A DNA stretch of 64,000 nucleotides from Rhizobium leguminosarum bv. trifolii WSM1325 (GTDB taxonomy: Bacteria > Pseudomonadota > Alphaproteobacteria > Rhizobiales > Rhizobiaceae): positions 3,162,001 to 3,226,000 of the forward strand of contig CP001622.1 of the NCBI GenBank assembly GCA_000023185.1. The letters are read 5' to 3'. The notes under the pieces are model-generated. The model was not told the DNA's origin. It did no database searches and saw only the letters and a list, made by a program, of their open reading frames with translations. Both the position numbers and the translations under genes were made by a program. Below, piece by piece: positions 1-8,536 of the stretch. Within the stretch, counting starts at the first letter, position 1. Each line of letters starts with the position of its first letter.

Positions 1-380
1 GACTGAATGCAGATCCCTCATACATCATTCCCTCGACATTCGGCATCGAGTCCGGTGCGGTGGCCGTCGAAACCCTGATGCATCTTAATCCCCGCCCAAC
101 CGCTATTTTCGCCGTCAACGACAATACCGCTATCGGCGCGTTGTCGGGACTGACGAAACTTGGTCTTTCCGTGCCGCAGGACATCTCGATCGTAGGCTAT
201 AACGACATTCCGATTGTCGGCCACCTCCCTACGCCGCTCACGACGTTGCGGGTGCCGTTTGAGCAAATTGCAGCAAACGCTCTCGATCTTCTTGCCGGCG
301 ACAACAGTCCCGCCGACGAGCGTATTCGGATCTCGGCCCCCACACTTATTCCAAGGAAATCGACGGCACCGCTACGCTAA
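1..380 (+). CDS. LacI-family transcriptional regulator, C-terminal part (5' end outside window)
   Basis: The frame is already open at base 3 and runs to a stop at 378-380, so only the last ~125 residues are visible. They match the periplasmic-binding-protein-like effector domain of LacI/GalR repressors: PTAIFAVNDNTAIGAL is the family's 'ND..A.GA' segment and VPQDISIVGYNDIP is the conserved strand before the hinge to the C-terminal lobe. Such proteins bind a small molecule, usually a sugar, and release or hold an operator. The DNA-binding N-terminus and the ligand contacts are outside the window, so the regulon cannot be told. A GTG at 60 in this frame is internal, not a start. Confidence 0.85.
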   Translation, partial: LNADPSYIIPSTFGIESGAVAVETLMHLNPRPTAIFAVNDNTAIGALSGLTKLGLSVPQDISIVGYNDIPIVGHLPTPLTTLRVPFEQIAANALDLLAGDNSPADERIRISAPTLIPRKSTAPLR

Positions 381-533
381 CTCGCGCCACACGCACACCT
401 CCGCTATCTGCACACGATTGCTCGAGCGGGTGCGATCACTCTATTCTCCGATAGCAAATCGCCAGATGTTTCGCAGACCATGTTGCCCTTATGCGGCCGG
501 CATGCGGCGGCCGCATAGAGAGGAAGGACCAGC

Positions 534-1649
534 ATGCCGGAACCGCTCAAGAACCTGCTGCATGAGGCATTGGTCGGCGATATGGCCGATCGCATTGCCG
601 GCAACGCGCCAACTTTCGATAAAAAACGCTTCGTGATGCTGGCGACCGATGGCCTCGGAGCGCTGGAGCTGATGGAGCGCTCGGCGCTTATCCGCGACGC
701 GCTGTTTGCCACGCTTCCCGGTGATTTCCGGGAGGCCGCAGCCATTTTCAAGGCCAGCCTGCCCACTGCCGGGAGTCCGGGGCTCTCCGGCTGGATGCTG
801 CTGCCGATCAATCAGTTCATCGCCGCACGCGGCCTTGATCATTTCGATCTCGGGCTCGAGCTCCTGAAGGCGCTGACGCCGCATTTCACCGCCGAATTCG
901 GTATCCGCCCCTTCATCCACCGCGACCAGCAGCGCGCGCTGGCCATCATTTCCGGCTGGGTCGACGATCCCGACCAGCATGTACGCCGGCTGGCGAGCGA
1001 GGGAACGCGGCCGCGCCTGCCCTGGGCGATGCGCCTGCCGCAGCTCGTCAAGGATCCGGCTCCGATCCTGCCCATCCTGACCGCGCTGATGGATGATCCG
1101 GAGGATTATGTGCGCCGCTCCGTGGCCAACAGCCTGAACGACGTCGCCAAGGACCACCCGGATCTGGTCGCCGCGTTCATCGCCAGTCATATCGAAGGCG
1201 CTTCGCCCGAACGCCGCTGGCTGCTGAAACATGCCTCACGCACGCTGATGAAGAACGGCCACGCGCAGGCGCTCGCCAATTTCGGCTTCGCGGCCAGCGA
1301 TTCGCTCGAATGCGAACTGCGGCTCGTAAACGGCGAGGTGATGTTCGGCGAAGGGCTGGATTTCGAAATCCGGGTGACGAATGCAGGCGAGCGAGCGCAG
1401 TCGCTGATGATCGACTACGCCGTTCACCATGTGAAGAGCGACGGTTCGCTCTCACCCAAGGTGTTCAAGTGCAAGGCGATCTTGCTCGCTCCGGGGCAAA
1501 GCCATACAATTGAGCGTCGTCACGCCATGCGGCCAATCACGACGCGGCGCTATTATCCAGGCGAACATCGCATCGCCATCCTCGTCAACGGCGCAGAGAC
1601 AGCATCGCAAAGCTTCGTCCTCGTCATGCCCTCACCTGACCAAGGCTGA
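534..1649 (+). CDS. alkC: AlkC-type DNA alkylation repair glycosylase with C-terminal Ig-like domain
   Basis: 371 residues. Residues ~1-245 are helical HEAT-like repeats of the AlkC/AlkD superfamily: an FRxA-type stretch near residue 65 (FREAAAIF), WVDDPDQHVRRLASEGTRPR, and an LLKHASRTLMKNG segment typical of AlkC. AlkC excises N3-methyladenine and related cationic bases without flipping them into a deep pocket. Residues ~262-371 are beta-rich (LDFEIRVTN, HTIERRHAM) and fit the Ig-like domain of the longer AlkC subfamily, which helps grip DNA. A ribosome site AGGAAGG at 521-527 lies 6 bases before the ATG. An inverted repeat (491-498 with 509-516) sits just upstream and could be regulatory. 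The subfamily assignment is from motifs only. Confidence 0.75.
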   Translation: MPEPLKNLLHEALVGDMADRIAGNAPTFDKKRFVMLATDGLGALELMERSALIRDALFATLPGDFREAAAIFKASLPTAGSPGLSGWMLLPINQFIAARGLDHFDLGLELLKALTPHFTAEFGIRPFIHRDQQRALAIISGWVDDPDQHVRRLASEGTRPRLPWAMRLPQLVKDPAPILPILTALMDDPEDYVRRSVANSLNDVAKDHPDLVAAFIASHIEGASPERRWLLKHASRTLMKNGHAQALANFGFAASDSLECELRLVNGEVMFGEGLDFEIRVTNAGERAQSLMIDYAVHHVKSDGSLSPKVFKCKAILLAPGQSHTIERRHAMRPITTRRYYPGEHRIAILVNGAETASQSFVLVMPSPDQG

Positions 1650-1943
1650 GGCTTTCTTGTGCACCGCACTTGACTTTCCACGCGAACTAGCCCAAATGCG
1701 GGTCAGCTTTCACCCTTCCGGCCGCCGCGTGAGCGTGCCCCTGCTGAAAAATACAGATGCAGGAAGAAGGGACAAAAGCGCATTTCGATAGAGCGCCGCA
1801 CTCCCATGAGCGGCCAGAAGCGCTGGAAAGCTTTTTCCAACTCACAAGTTCCCACTTCACGCGGGGTTCTTGACGCCAGAATGAAACCGGATCGCATGGT
1901 GCGTTCCGGCGATAGTCATTGTGGCGCCCCGAAAGGTTATACC

Positions 1944-3623
1944 TTGACTAATTTTGAATCGCTTGGTGTCTCCAAGCCGATCATCGCTACTTTGTTCCAG
2001 CTCGGCATCGAAACGCCGACGCCCATCCAGGAACATTCAATTCCTCTCCTCCTCGAAGGCCGCGACCTGATCGGCCTTGCCCAGACCGGCACCGGCAAGA
2101 CCGCCGCTTTCGGCCTGCCGCTTATCGAAAAGCTGCTCGCCGATGAACGCCGCCCCGACAACCGCACGACGCGCACGCTGATCCTTGCGCCGACCCGCGA
2201 ACTGGTGAACCAGATCGCCGAGAGCCTGAAGAAGTTCATCCGCAAGTCGTCGCTGCGCATCAATGTCGTCGTCGGCGGCGTCTCGATCAACAAGCAGCAG
2301 CTTCAGCTTGAAAAGGGCACAGACATTCTCGTCGCCACGCCCGGCCGCCTGCTCGACCTCATCAATCGCCGCGCGATCACGCTGACTGCCGTTCGCTATC
2401 TCGTGCTCGACGAAGCCGACCAGATGCTCGACCTCGGCTTCGTCCACGATCTGCGCAAGATCGCCAAGATGGTGCCGAAAAAGCGTCAGACCATGCTGTT
2501 CTCGGCGACCATGCCGAAGGCGATCGCCGATCTTGCCGGCGAATATCTCGTCGATCCCGTCAAGGTCGAAGTCACGCCTCCAGGTAAGGCTGCCGACAAG
2601 GTCGAGCAGTACGTTCATTTCGTCGCCGGCAAGAACGACAAGACGGAGCTGCTGCGCAAGTCGCTGACCGAAAACCCCGATGGCCGCGCCATGGTCTTCC
2701 TGCGCACCAAGCATGGTGCCGAGAAGCTGATGAAGCATCTCGAAAACATCGGCTATTCCGTCGCCTCGATCCACGGCAACAAGAGCCAGGGTCAGCGCGA
2801 GCGGGCGCTGAAGGCCTTCCGCGACGGCAGCATCAAGACGCTGATCGCCACCGACGTCGCCGCCCGCGGCATCGACATTCCGGCCGTCAGCCACGTCTAC
2901 AACTACGACCTGCCTGAAGTGCCCGACGCCTATGTGCATCGCATCGGCCGCACGGCGCGTGCCGGCCGCGACGGCATCGCCATCGCTTTCTGCGCTCCCG
3001 ACGAAGCCAAGCTGCTGCGTGATATCGAGCGCCTGATGGGCATCGACATCACTGTCGCAAGCGGCGAAGCGCCGGCAAACATCAGCGGCGGCCCCCGTCG
3101 CGCCAACGGCAACGGCAACAACCGCAATCGCAATGGCGGCCAGGGTCGCGAAGGTCAGGGTCGTGGCGAAGGCCGTGGCGACCAGAATCGCTCCGAGCAT
3201 CGCGGCAACCGTCAGGAACGCCGCCCGCGCCGCGAAGGTGAAGGCAGCGAAGTCCGCGCCGGCGGCGAGGAGCGTCGTCCGCGTCCGGAACGCCAGACCA
3301 GCCGCAACGAGGATTTCCGCGGTCAGCGCCGCGGTGAAACGACGCCGGATCTCGGCCCCGACAACGATCTGGCCTCGACCTCCGATTTCCGCGCCTCTGC
3401 AAAGCCGCAGCGTCCGGCCCATCACGGCGCCCATGCCAATGGTGAGCCGAGCGGTCATCACCGCGGCAACAGCCGCCATGCCCACGGCCGCCCGGCCCGC
3501 AAGCACGGCGAGGACCGCGGCCCGCAGCAGGCCCAGGCCGGCGAACCACGCCGCGACGGCAACGGCGGCAACCACCGCGGTGGCTCCCGCAACGGCGGCG
3601 GCCAGCGCCGCGAACGCGCCTGA
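1944..3623 (+). CDS. rhlE: DEAD-box ATP-dependent RNA helicase, RhlE-like
   Basis: A cytosolic RNA-unwinding ATPase. From the chosen start the order is Q motif (GIETPTPIQ), Walker A AQTGTGKTAAF, PTRELVNQI, TPGRLLD, VLDEADQMLD, SAT (FSATMPKA), then the second RecA domain with ARGIDIPAVSHV and HRIGRTARAGRDG. The last ~185 residues are a low-complexity Arg/Gly/Asn tail (RNRNGGQGREGQGRGEGRGD and more), an RNA-binding extension typical of alphaproteobacterial RhlE. I chose TTG at 1944 because GAAAGG at 1931-1936 lies 7 bases upstream and the protein then begins MTNFESLGVS as in relatives. The frame is open back to an ATG at 1806, which would add 46 unconserved-looking residues. A strong terminator follows directly. 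Confidence 0.9.
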   Translation: MTNFESLGVSKPIIATLFQLGIETPTPIQEHSIPLLLEGRDLIGLAQTGTGKTAAFGLPLIEKLLADERRPDNRTTRTLILAPTRELVNQIAESLKKFIRKSSLRINVVVGGVSINKQQLQLEKGTDILVATPGRLLDLINRRAITLTAVRYLVLDEADQMLDLGFVHDLRKIAKMVPKKRQTMLFSATMPKAIADLAGEYLVDPVKVEVTPPGKAADKVEQYVHFVAGKNDKTELLRKSLTENPDGRAMVFLRTKHGAEKLMKHLENIGYSVASIHGNKSQGQRERALKAFRDGSIKTLIATDVAARGIDIPAVSHVYNYDLPEVPDAYVHRIGRTARAGRDGIAIAFCAPDEAKLLRDIERLMGIDITVASGEAPANISGGPRRANGNGNNRNRNGGQGREGQGRGEGRGDQNRSEHRGNRQERRPRREGEGSEVRAGGEERRPRPERQTSRNEDFRGQRRGETTPDLGPDNDLASTSDFRASAKPQRPAHHGAHANGEPSGHHRGNSRHAHGRPARKHGEDRGPQQAQAGEPRRDGNGGNHRGGSRNGGGQRRERA

Positions 3624-3643
3624 TCGTTGAAAGATTGAAAGGC

Positions 3644-3671
3644 AAAAAGGCCGGGGATCTCCGGCCTTTTT
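3644..3671 (+). terminator. Rho-independent terminator of the helicase gene
   Basis: Perfect 11-bp stem (3644-3654 with 3661-3671) around a 6-base loop, GC-rich at the top and ending in TTTTT. It starts 20 bases after the helicase stop. The stem's left arm begins with AAAAA, so it can also end transcripts arriving on the minus strand from the EamA gene. Confidence 0.9.
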
Positions 3672-3719
3672 ATTATCTAGCGCATCGTGCTTTGGGCGTC
3701 CGAAAGGACGCGCGGCGCT

Positions 3720-4619
3720 CTAAACCTCCGCAGGCCTATGCTCGCTGGACGCCCTGCGGTTCGTGAGATAGACGCCTGTCACGACCACCACGGTGCCGAC
3801 GATCAGCGGCAGGGTCAGCGGTTCCCCGAAGGCGATGAAGGCTTCGAGAGCAACCGCTGGCGGCATCAGATAGATCAGCGAGGCGGCGCGTGACACCTGA
3901 CCCCGGCGGATCAGATAGAGCAGCAGCCCGACGCCGCCCATCGACAGGCCGAAGACCGACCAAGCAAGCGCACCATAGGCCTGCGCGGCGCCGTCGAAAT
4001 GCTGATGCTCGAAGATCAGCGACAGCGGCAGGGTGAGGATCAGCGCGCCGATATATTGCAAGGTCGCGATGGTTCTGAGGTCGCCGGATTGCAGGTGTTT
4101 CTTCTGATAGAGCGTGCCGTAGGTGACGGACGCCATGGCGACGAGGTTGATCGCCAGAGGCAGGGCGGCATGCGTGAGATCGGCGGTCGCCGGATCGAGC
4201 AGCTTCGGCGAAATGGCGATGGCAATGCCGATGAAGCCGAGGGCAAGGCCGAGTTTCTGTGCCTGCTGCAGCCGCTCGCCGATGAGGAAGGGAGCTGCCA
4301 TTGCCGTCAGCAGCGGCTGCAGCGCCGCGATGATGCCCGATATGCCGGCCGGCACGCCATTGGCGATCGCCCACCAGAGACCGGCGAGATAGAAACCATG
4401 AAGGAAGAAGCCGGAATAGACGGCGCGCAGCGCCCTCGCCCGGCTGGGCCATTGCGCCCGCACCACAAGGCAGAGTGCCAGGAATGCCGCCGCCGACAGC
4501 GCATAACGTATCGAAAGAAAGGTGAAGGGCTCGGAATGCAGCGAGGCATATTTCGCCACCACCCAGCCCGTAGACCAGAGCAGGACGAAAACGGCGGGGG
4601 CAAGGCGATCGAGGGACAT
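3720..4619 (-). CDS. EamA/DMT-family inner-membrane transporter
   Basis: 299 residues with about ten hydrophobic segments in two repeated EamA halves, the usual size and layout of the drug/metabolite transporter superfamily. The first half opens PAVFVLLWSTGWVVAKYA, the typical first helix with its SxG/W motif. The second half contains SVFGLSMGGVGLLLYL and ends in VVVVTGVYLTNRR. Family members export amino acids, nucleosides or toxic metabolites, and the substrate cannot be told here. The start at 4619 (MSLDRLAPAV) is preferred to an in-frame codon at 4775 because the extra 52 residues are Arg/Cys-rich and unlike a transporter N-terminus. The gene is convergent with the helicase and shares the terminator zone at 3644-3671. 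Confidence 0.85.
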   Translation of the reverse strand: MSLDRLAPAVFVLLWSTGWVVAKYASLHSEPFTFLSIRYALSAAAFLALCLVVRAQWPSRARALRAVYSGFFLHGFYLAGLWWAIANGVPAGISGIIAALQPLLTAMAAPFLIGERLQQAQKLGLALGFIGIAIAISPKLLDPATADLTHAALPLAINLVAMASVTYGTLYQKKHLQSGDLRTIATLQYIGALILTLPLSLIFEHQHFDGAAQAYGALAWSVFGLSMGGVGLLLYLIRRGQVSRAASLIYLMPPAVALEAFIAFGEPLTLPLIVGTVVVVTGVYLTNRRASSEHRPAEV

Positions 4620-4986
4620 GGGGCGCGCGGCTCGACAGAGGAGGGTTCGCCGTGCTGATAGCCCCACCCGGCGGCTGTAGTCAAAAGCGAAGGGTTGATG
4701 CTTATTTGAAATTTCACTGATGCAGAGACCGATGGCGGTTCGGCAAGGGGCGGCGAGCCTCGCACACATGACCATATTCGATCGCCTTGACAGAACGAAA
4801 AACGGTCACATGCTCAGATTTTGCGCAGACACCTTGGATGAATATCCGCCATGCCGCAGCGCATCACTTTAAATGCCCAGATTTTCACCCGTTTCCCGCA
4901 GCGCAAAATCTTTTCCCTGAACTGCGCATGGTTCTTGCATTGCCATTTGCGTTGTATTCAAATGAACAAAAAGGGGAGCCGCGCTT

Positions 4987-6396
4987 TTGGCATTTGATGA
5001 AATGATTACCGGGGACGAAAGCCCTCGCCCGCCTTACGACAAATACTTCGAGTGGTACAACAGCCAAGACCGGGCGCATCTGATTGCCAAGTCCCGCGAT
5101 GCGGAAAACATCTTCCGGAAGACCGGCATCACCTTCGCGGTCTACGGCCATGCCGACAGTTCCGAAAAGCTCATCCCCTTCGACATCATTCCCCGCATCA
5201 TCTCCGCCCGCGAATGGCGCAAGCTCGCCCAAGGCATCGAGCAGCGGGTGATCGCGCTCAACGCCTTTCTCGACGATATCTACCATAAGCAGGAGATCAT
5301 CCGCGCCGGCCGCGTTCCGCGTGAGCTGATCGAGAATAACGTCACCTTCATCCCCGAAATGATCGGTTTCCGGCCGCCCGGCGGCGTCTATACCCACATC
5401 GTCGGCACCGACATCGTGCGCACCGGAGAGGACCAGTTTTACGTGCTGGAGGATAATGCCCGCACGCCCTCCGGTGTCAGCTACATGCTGGAAAACCGGG
5501 AAACCATGATGCAGATGTTCCCTGAGCTCTTTCATGAGAACAAGGTGCAACGTGTCGAGGATTATCCCTACCTGCTGCGTCAGAGCCTCGCCTCGCTTGC
5601 CCCTCCCGGCTGCAAGGGCAAGCCGCGCGTCGCCGTGCTGACGCCGGGCATTTACAATTCCGCGTATTACGAGCATTCGTTCCTCGCCGACATGATGGGC
5701 GTCGAACTGGTCGAAGGCGCGGATCTGCGCGTCATCGACGGCAAGGTGAAAATGAGGACGACACGCGGTTACGAGGCGATCGACGTGCTCTACCGCCGCG
5801 TCGACGATGACTTCCTCGATCCCCTGACCTTCCGGTCCGATTCCGCGCTCGGCATTCCCGGCATCATGGATGTCTACCGCTCCGGCAACATCACCATCGC
5901 CAATGCGCCGGGCACCGGCATTTGCGACGACAAGGCGATCTACTCCTATATGCCCGAGATCGTCGAATTCTATACCGGCCGCAAGGCGCTGCTCGAAAAC
6001 GTGCCGACCTGGCGCTGTTCGGAAGCCGACAGCCTGAAATATGTGCTGGAACACCTGGAAGAGCTGGTGGTCAAGGAGGTGCACGGCTCCGGCGGCTACG
6101 GCATGCTGGTCGGCCCGACGGCATCGAAGAAGGAGCGCGCCGATTTCGCCGAAAAGCTGAAGGCCAAACCGAACAATTACATCGCCCAGCCAACGCTGTC
6201 GCTCTCCACGGTGCCGATCCTCGTCAACAAGGGCATTGCGCCGCGCCATGTCGACCTTCGCCCCTATGTGCTTGTATCCGACAAGGTGCAGATCATTCCG
6301 GGCGGGCTCACCCGCGTAGCGCTGAAGCAGGGCTCGCTGGTGGTCAATTCCAGCCAGGGCGGCGGCACCAAAGACACTTGGGTATTGGAGGACTGA
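4987..6396 (+). CDS. Circularly permuted ATP-grasp protein (DUF404/DUF407 type)
   Basis: 469 residues. The N-terminal part (PYDKYFEWYN, then FRKTGITFAVYG) and the later GVYTHIVGTDIVR, VLEDNARTPSGVSYMLENR and VKEVHGSGGYGMLVGP segments define the circularly permuted ATP-grasp family, predicted to join a carboxylate to an amine through an acyl-phosphate. No substrate is established here. It opens a tight operon: its TGA (6394-6396) overlaps the ATG of the alpha-E gene, and a transglutaminase-like gene follows. I take TTG 4987 as start because AAGGGGAG at 4971-4978 is 8 bases upstream; an ATG at 5002 would trim five residues. The conserved three-gene association suggests a peptide-tag or peptide-bond forming and cleaving system. 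Confidence 0.85.
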   Translation: MAFDEMITGDESPRPPYDKYFEWYNSQDRAHLIAKSRDAENIFRKTGITFAVYGHADSSEKLIPFDIIPRIISAREWRKLAQGIEQRVIALNAFLDDIYHKQEIIRAGRVPRELIENNVTFIPEMIGFRPPGGVYTHIVGTDIVRTGEDQFYVLEDNARTPSGVSYMLENRETMMQMFPELFHENKVQRVEDYPYLLRQSLASLAPPGCKGKPRVAVLTPGIYNSAYYEHSFLADMMGVELVEGADLRVIDGKVKMRTTRGYEAIDVLYRRVDDDFLDPLTFRSDSALGIPGIMDVYRSGNITIANAPGTGICDDKAIYSYMPEIVEFYTGRKALLENVPTWRCSEADSLKYVLEHLEELVVKEVHGSGGYGMLVGPTASKKERADFAEKLKAKPNNYIAQPTLSLSTVPILVNKGIAPRHVDLRPYVLVSDKVQIIPGGLTRVALKQGSLVVNSSQGGGTKDTWVLED

Positions 6397-7337
6397 TGCT
6401 CGGAAGAACAGCAAACGGCCTCTACTGGATGTTTCGTTACATCGAGCGCGCCGAAAACATAGCCCGCCTGATCGATGCGGGGTTGCGCATGTCGCTGACC
6501 CGCAGCAGCACCGGTGATGACAATTGGGATGGCGTTCTACAAAGTGCGGGCGTGCGCGAGGCTTATGATGAGGGCCATAACAAGCTGACCAACGCCGACG
6601 CGATCGACTATCTCCTGCGCGATCGCACCAATCCGTCGAGCGTCATGTCTTGCATCGATTCCGGCCGCAACAATGCCCGCATGGTGCGCACGGCGCTGAC
6701 GCGGGAGACCTGGGAAGCCACCAACGAATGCTGGATCGACTTGAAGTCGCTGCTCGAAAAGCGCGTCAAGGCGGCTGAAATGCCCGAGGTGATCGATGTC
6801 ATCAAGCGCCGCGCCGGCCTCATCCGCGGTGCCTTCCATGGCTCGACACTGCGCAACGAGCTCTATAATTTTGCCCGCATCGGCACCTTCATCGAGCGGG
6901 CCGACAATACCAGCCGCATCCTCGACGTGAAATATTACGTGCTGCTGCCCTCGGTCTCGGCCGTCGGCTCCTCCCTCGACAATGTGCAGTGGGAATCGAT
7001 CCTGCGATCGGTCTCCGCGCACCGCGCCTATAGTTGGGCCTATGACGGCGAATACCGGGCGATGAACATCGCCGACTTCTTGACGCTGAATGTCCAGATG
7101 CCACGCTCGCTTGCCTATTGCTACGAGAAGATCGTCAGCAATCTCGGCTATCTTGCCCAGGATTACGAGGCGCGGCTCCCTGCCCACGATACCGCGGATT
7201 CAATCCGCACCACGCTGCAGACGAGGGCGATCCGGGATATCATGGATCAGGGCCTGCACGAGTTCCTGGAGGATTTCGTCTCGCGCAACAACAAGCTCGG
7301 CGCGGAAATTTCCGATGGCTACCGGTTCTATGTATAA
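6396..7337 (+). CDS. Alpha-E domain protein
   Basis: 313 residues, almost wholly helical. The N-terminus MLGRTANGLYWMFRYIERAE and the repeated ARIGTFIERADNTSRILDVK are the signature ER-rich helices of the alpha-E family, and DNVQWESILRSVSAHRAYSW is the usual central block. The biochemical role is unknown; the family almost always sits beside the circularly permuted ATP-grasp protein and is thought to be its partner. The start codon shares one base with the stop of that gene (TGATG), implying translational coupling. It is followed 12 bases later by the transglutaminase-like gene. Confidence 0.85.
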   Translation: MLGRTANGLYWMFRYIERAENIARLIDAGLRMSLTRSSTGDDNWDGVLQSAGVREAYDEGHNKLTNADAIDYLLRDRTNPSSVMSCIDSGRNNARMVRTALTRETWEATNECWIDLKSLLEKRVKAAEMPEVIDVIKRRAGLIRGAFHGSTLRNELYNFARIGTFIERADNTSRILDVKYYVLLPSVSAVGSSLDNVQWESILRSVSAHRAYSWAYDGEYRAMNIADFLTLNVQMPRSLAYCYEKIVSNLGYLAQDYEARLPAHDTADSIRTTLQTRAIRDIMDQGLHEFLEDFVSRNNKLGAEISDGYRFYV

Positions 7338-7349
7338 GCGGATAACAAC

Positions 7350-8174
7350 ATGAGACTGAAGATCAGCCACCTCACCGAATACCGCTACGACGAACCGGCG
7401 CAGTTCTCGCTGCAACGGCTGCGGCTGACGCCGCCAACGAACTCCACTCAAAAAGTACTCGGCTGGGCCCTGAAGGTCGAGGGCGCTACGCCGGAGGTCG
7501 AATATGACGACCAGTACGGCAATCACGTCAATCTAGTCTCGCTGGAAGGCGAACAAGAGGTGACGCGTATCCTCGCCGAAGGCGAGGTCGAGACGGGGGA
7601 CAACAACGGCGTCACCGGTCCGCATACCGGCTTCTGCCCGCTTTGGCTCTTCCTGCGCGACACACCGCTGACAAAGGGTGGCAAGCTGGTGAAGGAACTG
7701 ATCAAGGGCGTCGGTGGCGATAACGAGCTCGCCCGCATGCATGCGCTGATGGCGGCGATCCACGAAACGGTCGATTATAGGCCCGGCACCAGCAATACCG
7801 AGACGACGGCCGAGCAGGCGCTGGAGAGGAAGAGCGGCGTCTGTCAGGACCATGCGCATATTTTCATCGCCGCCGCCCGCGCCCTGCAGGTGCCGGCGCG
7901 TTACATCTCCGGTTATTTGATGATGGAGGAAAAGATCGAACAGGCGGCGACCCATGCCTGGGCAGAGGCCCATATTCCCGGCCTCGGCTGGGTCGGCTTC
8001 GATCCCGCCAACGAGATCTGCCCGGATGCCCGTTACATCAGAGTCGCCTCCGGCCTCTGCTATCGTGATGCCGCGCCGATTTCAGGCATGCGCATCGGCA
8101 CGCCGGGCGAAACGCTGACGGTCACCGTGAAGGTCGAGGACGGCGGACAGATGCAAAGCCAGAGCCAGAGCTGA
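7350..8174 (+). CDS. Transglutaminase-like cysteine protease, third gene of the ATP-grasp operon
   Basis: 274 residues. Residues ~1-80 form the beta-rich N-terminal domain usual for this bacterial subfamily (RLKISHLTEYRYDEPAQFSL). The papain-like core follows, with Cys165 in KSGVCQDHAH, His202 in ATHAWAEAHIP and Asp218 in GFDPANE as the catalytic triad. Bacterial members of this type are mostly predicted peptidases or amide-bond exchangers, not cross-linkers. No signal peptide is seen, so it should act in the cytosol with the ATP-grasp and alpha-E proteins encoded just upstream. The C-terminus ends in a short MQSQSQS tail. No clear terminator follows. Confidence 0.88.
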   Translation: MRLKISHLTEYRYDEPAQFSLQRLRLTPPTNSTQKVLGWALKVEGATPEVEYDDQYGNHVNLVSLEGEQEVTRILAEGEVETGDNNGVTGPHTGFCPLWLFLRDTPLTKGGKLVKELIKGVGGDNELARMHALMAAIHETVDYRPGTSNTETTAEQALERKSGVCQDHAHIFIAAARALQVPARYISGYLMMEEKIEQAATHAWAEAHIPGLGWVGFDPANEICPDARYIRVASGLCYRDAAPISGMRIGTPGETLTVTVKVEDGGQMQSQSQS

Positions 8175-8536
8175 ACATACATGCAGCTTTATCGCACCCT
8201 GCGATTGGCCGGTAGAATAGCTGCCGAACTCGTCGCGAAACAAACATGTTGGACTTGAATATAGCGACCGACGGTCTCGAAATTCCGCTGTTTTCCGACA
8301 CCCATCACACGTCATAATTGCCGTTCGTCAATTTTTCATTGCAGACTAACTCTATTTTAAGGCCGCAGGCACAAGCTTGTCTGCGGCGACGCCTAGTGTA
8401 TTTCGGCAGGCGTCGTTTAAGAAGCGGCATGATGCAAGCTTTCATAATGATCTTCAGTTGCCGGCATGGATGAGGCGACGAACGCGCCCTCCGATGAGGG
8501 CAGCCTGTTTGCTTCTGGGATTTAACGGGATCGTCC
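8175..8536. other. Intergenic region before the HD-GYP gene
   Basis: No convincing gene. The central part (about 8300-8360) is AT-rich and may hold the promoter of the HD-GYP gene. A hairpin near 8362-8387 (GCCGCAG paired with CTGCGGC, with ACAAGCTTGT inside) has no T-run. A minus-strand open frame across 8305-8634 overlaps the HD-GYP start and has no family-like sequence. Confidence 0.5.

Noticed and set aside
2037-3575. 512-codon minus-strand open frame opposite the helicase gene
   Set aside because: It is the high-GC shadow of rhlE: Ala/Arg/Val-rich, without motifs, and the plus strand has all DEAD-box motifs.
4885-6414. 509-codon minus-strand frame opposite the ATP-grasp gene
   Set aside because: Shadow frame of a GC-rich gene; composition is His/Arg/Asp-rich with no family likeness.
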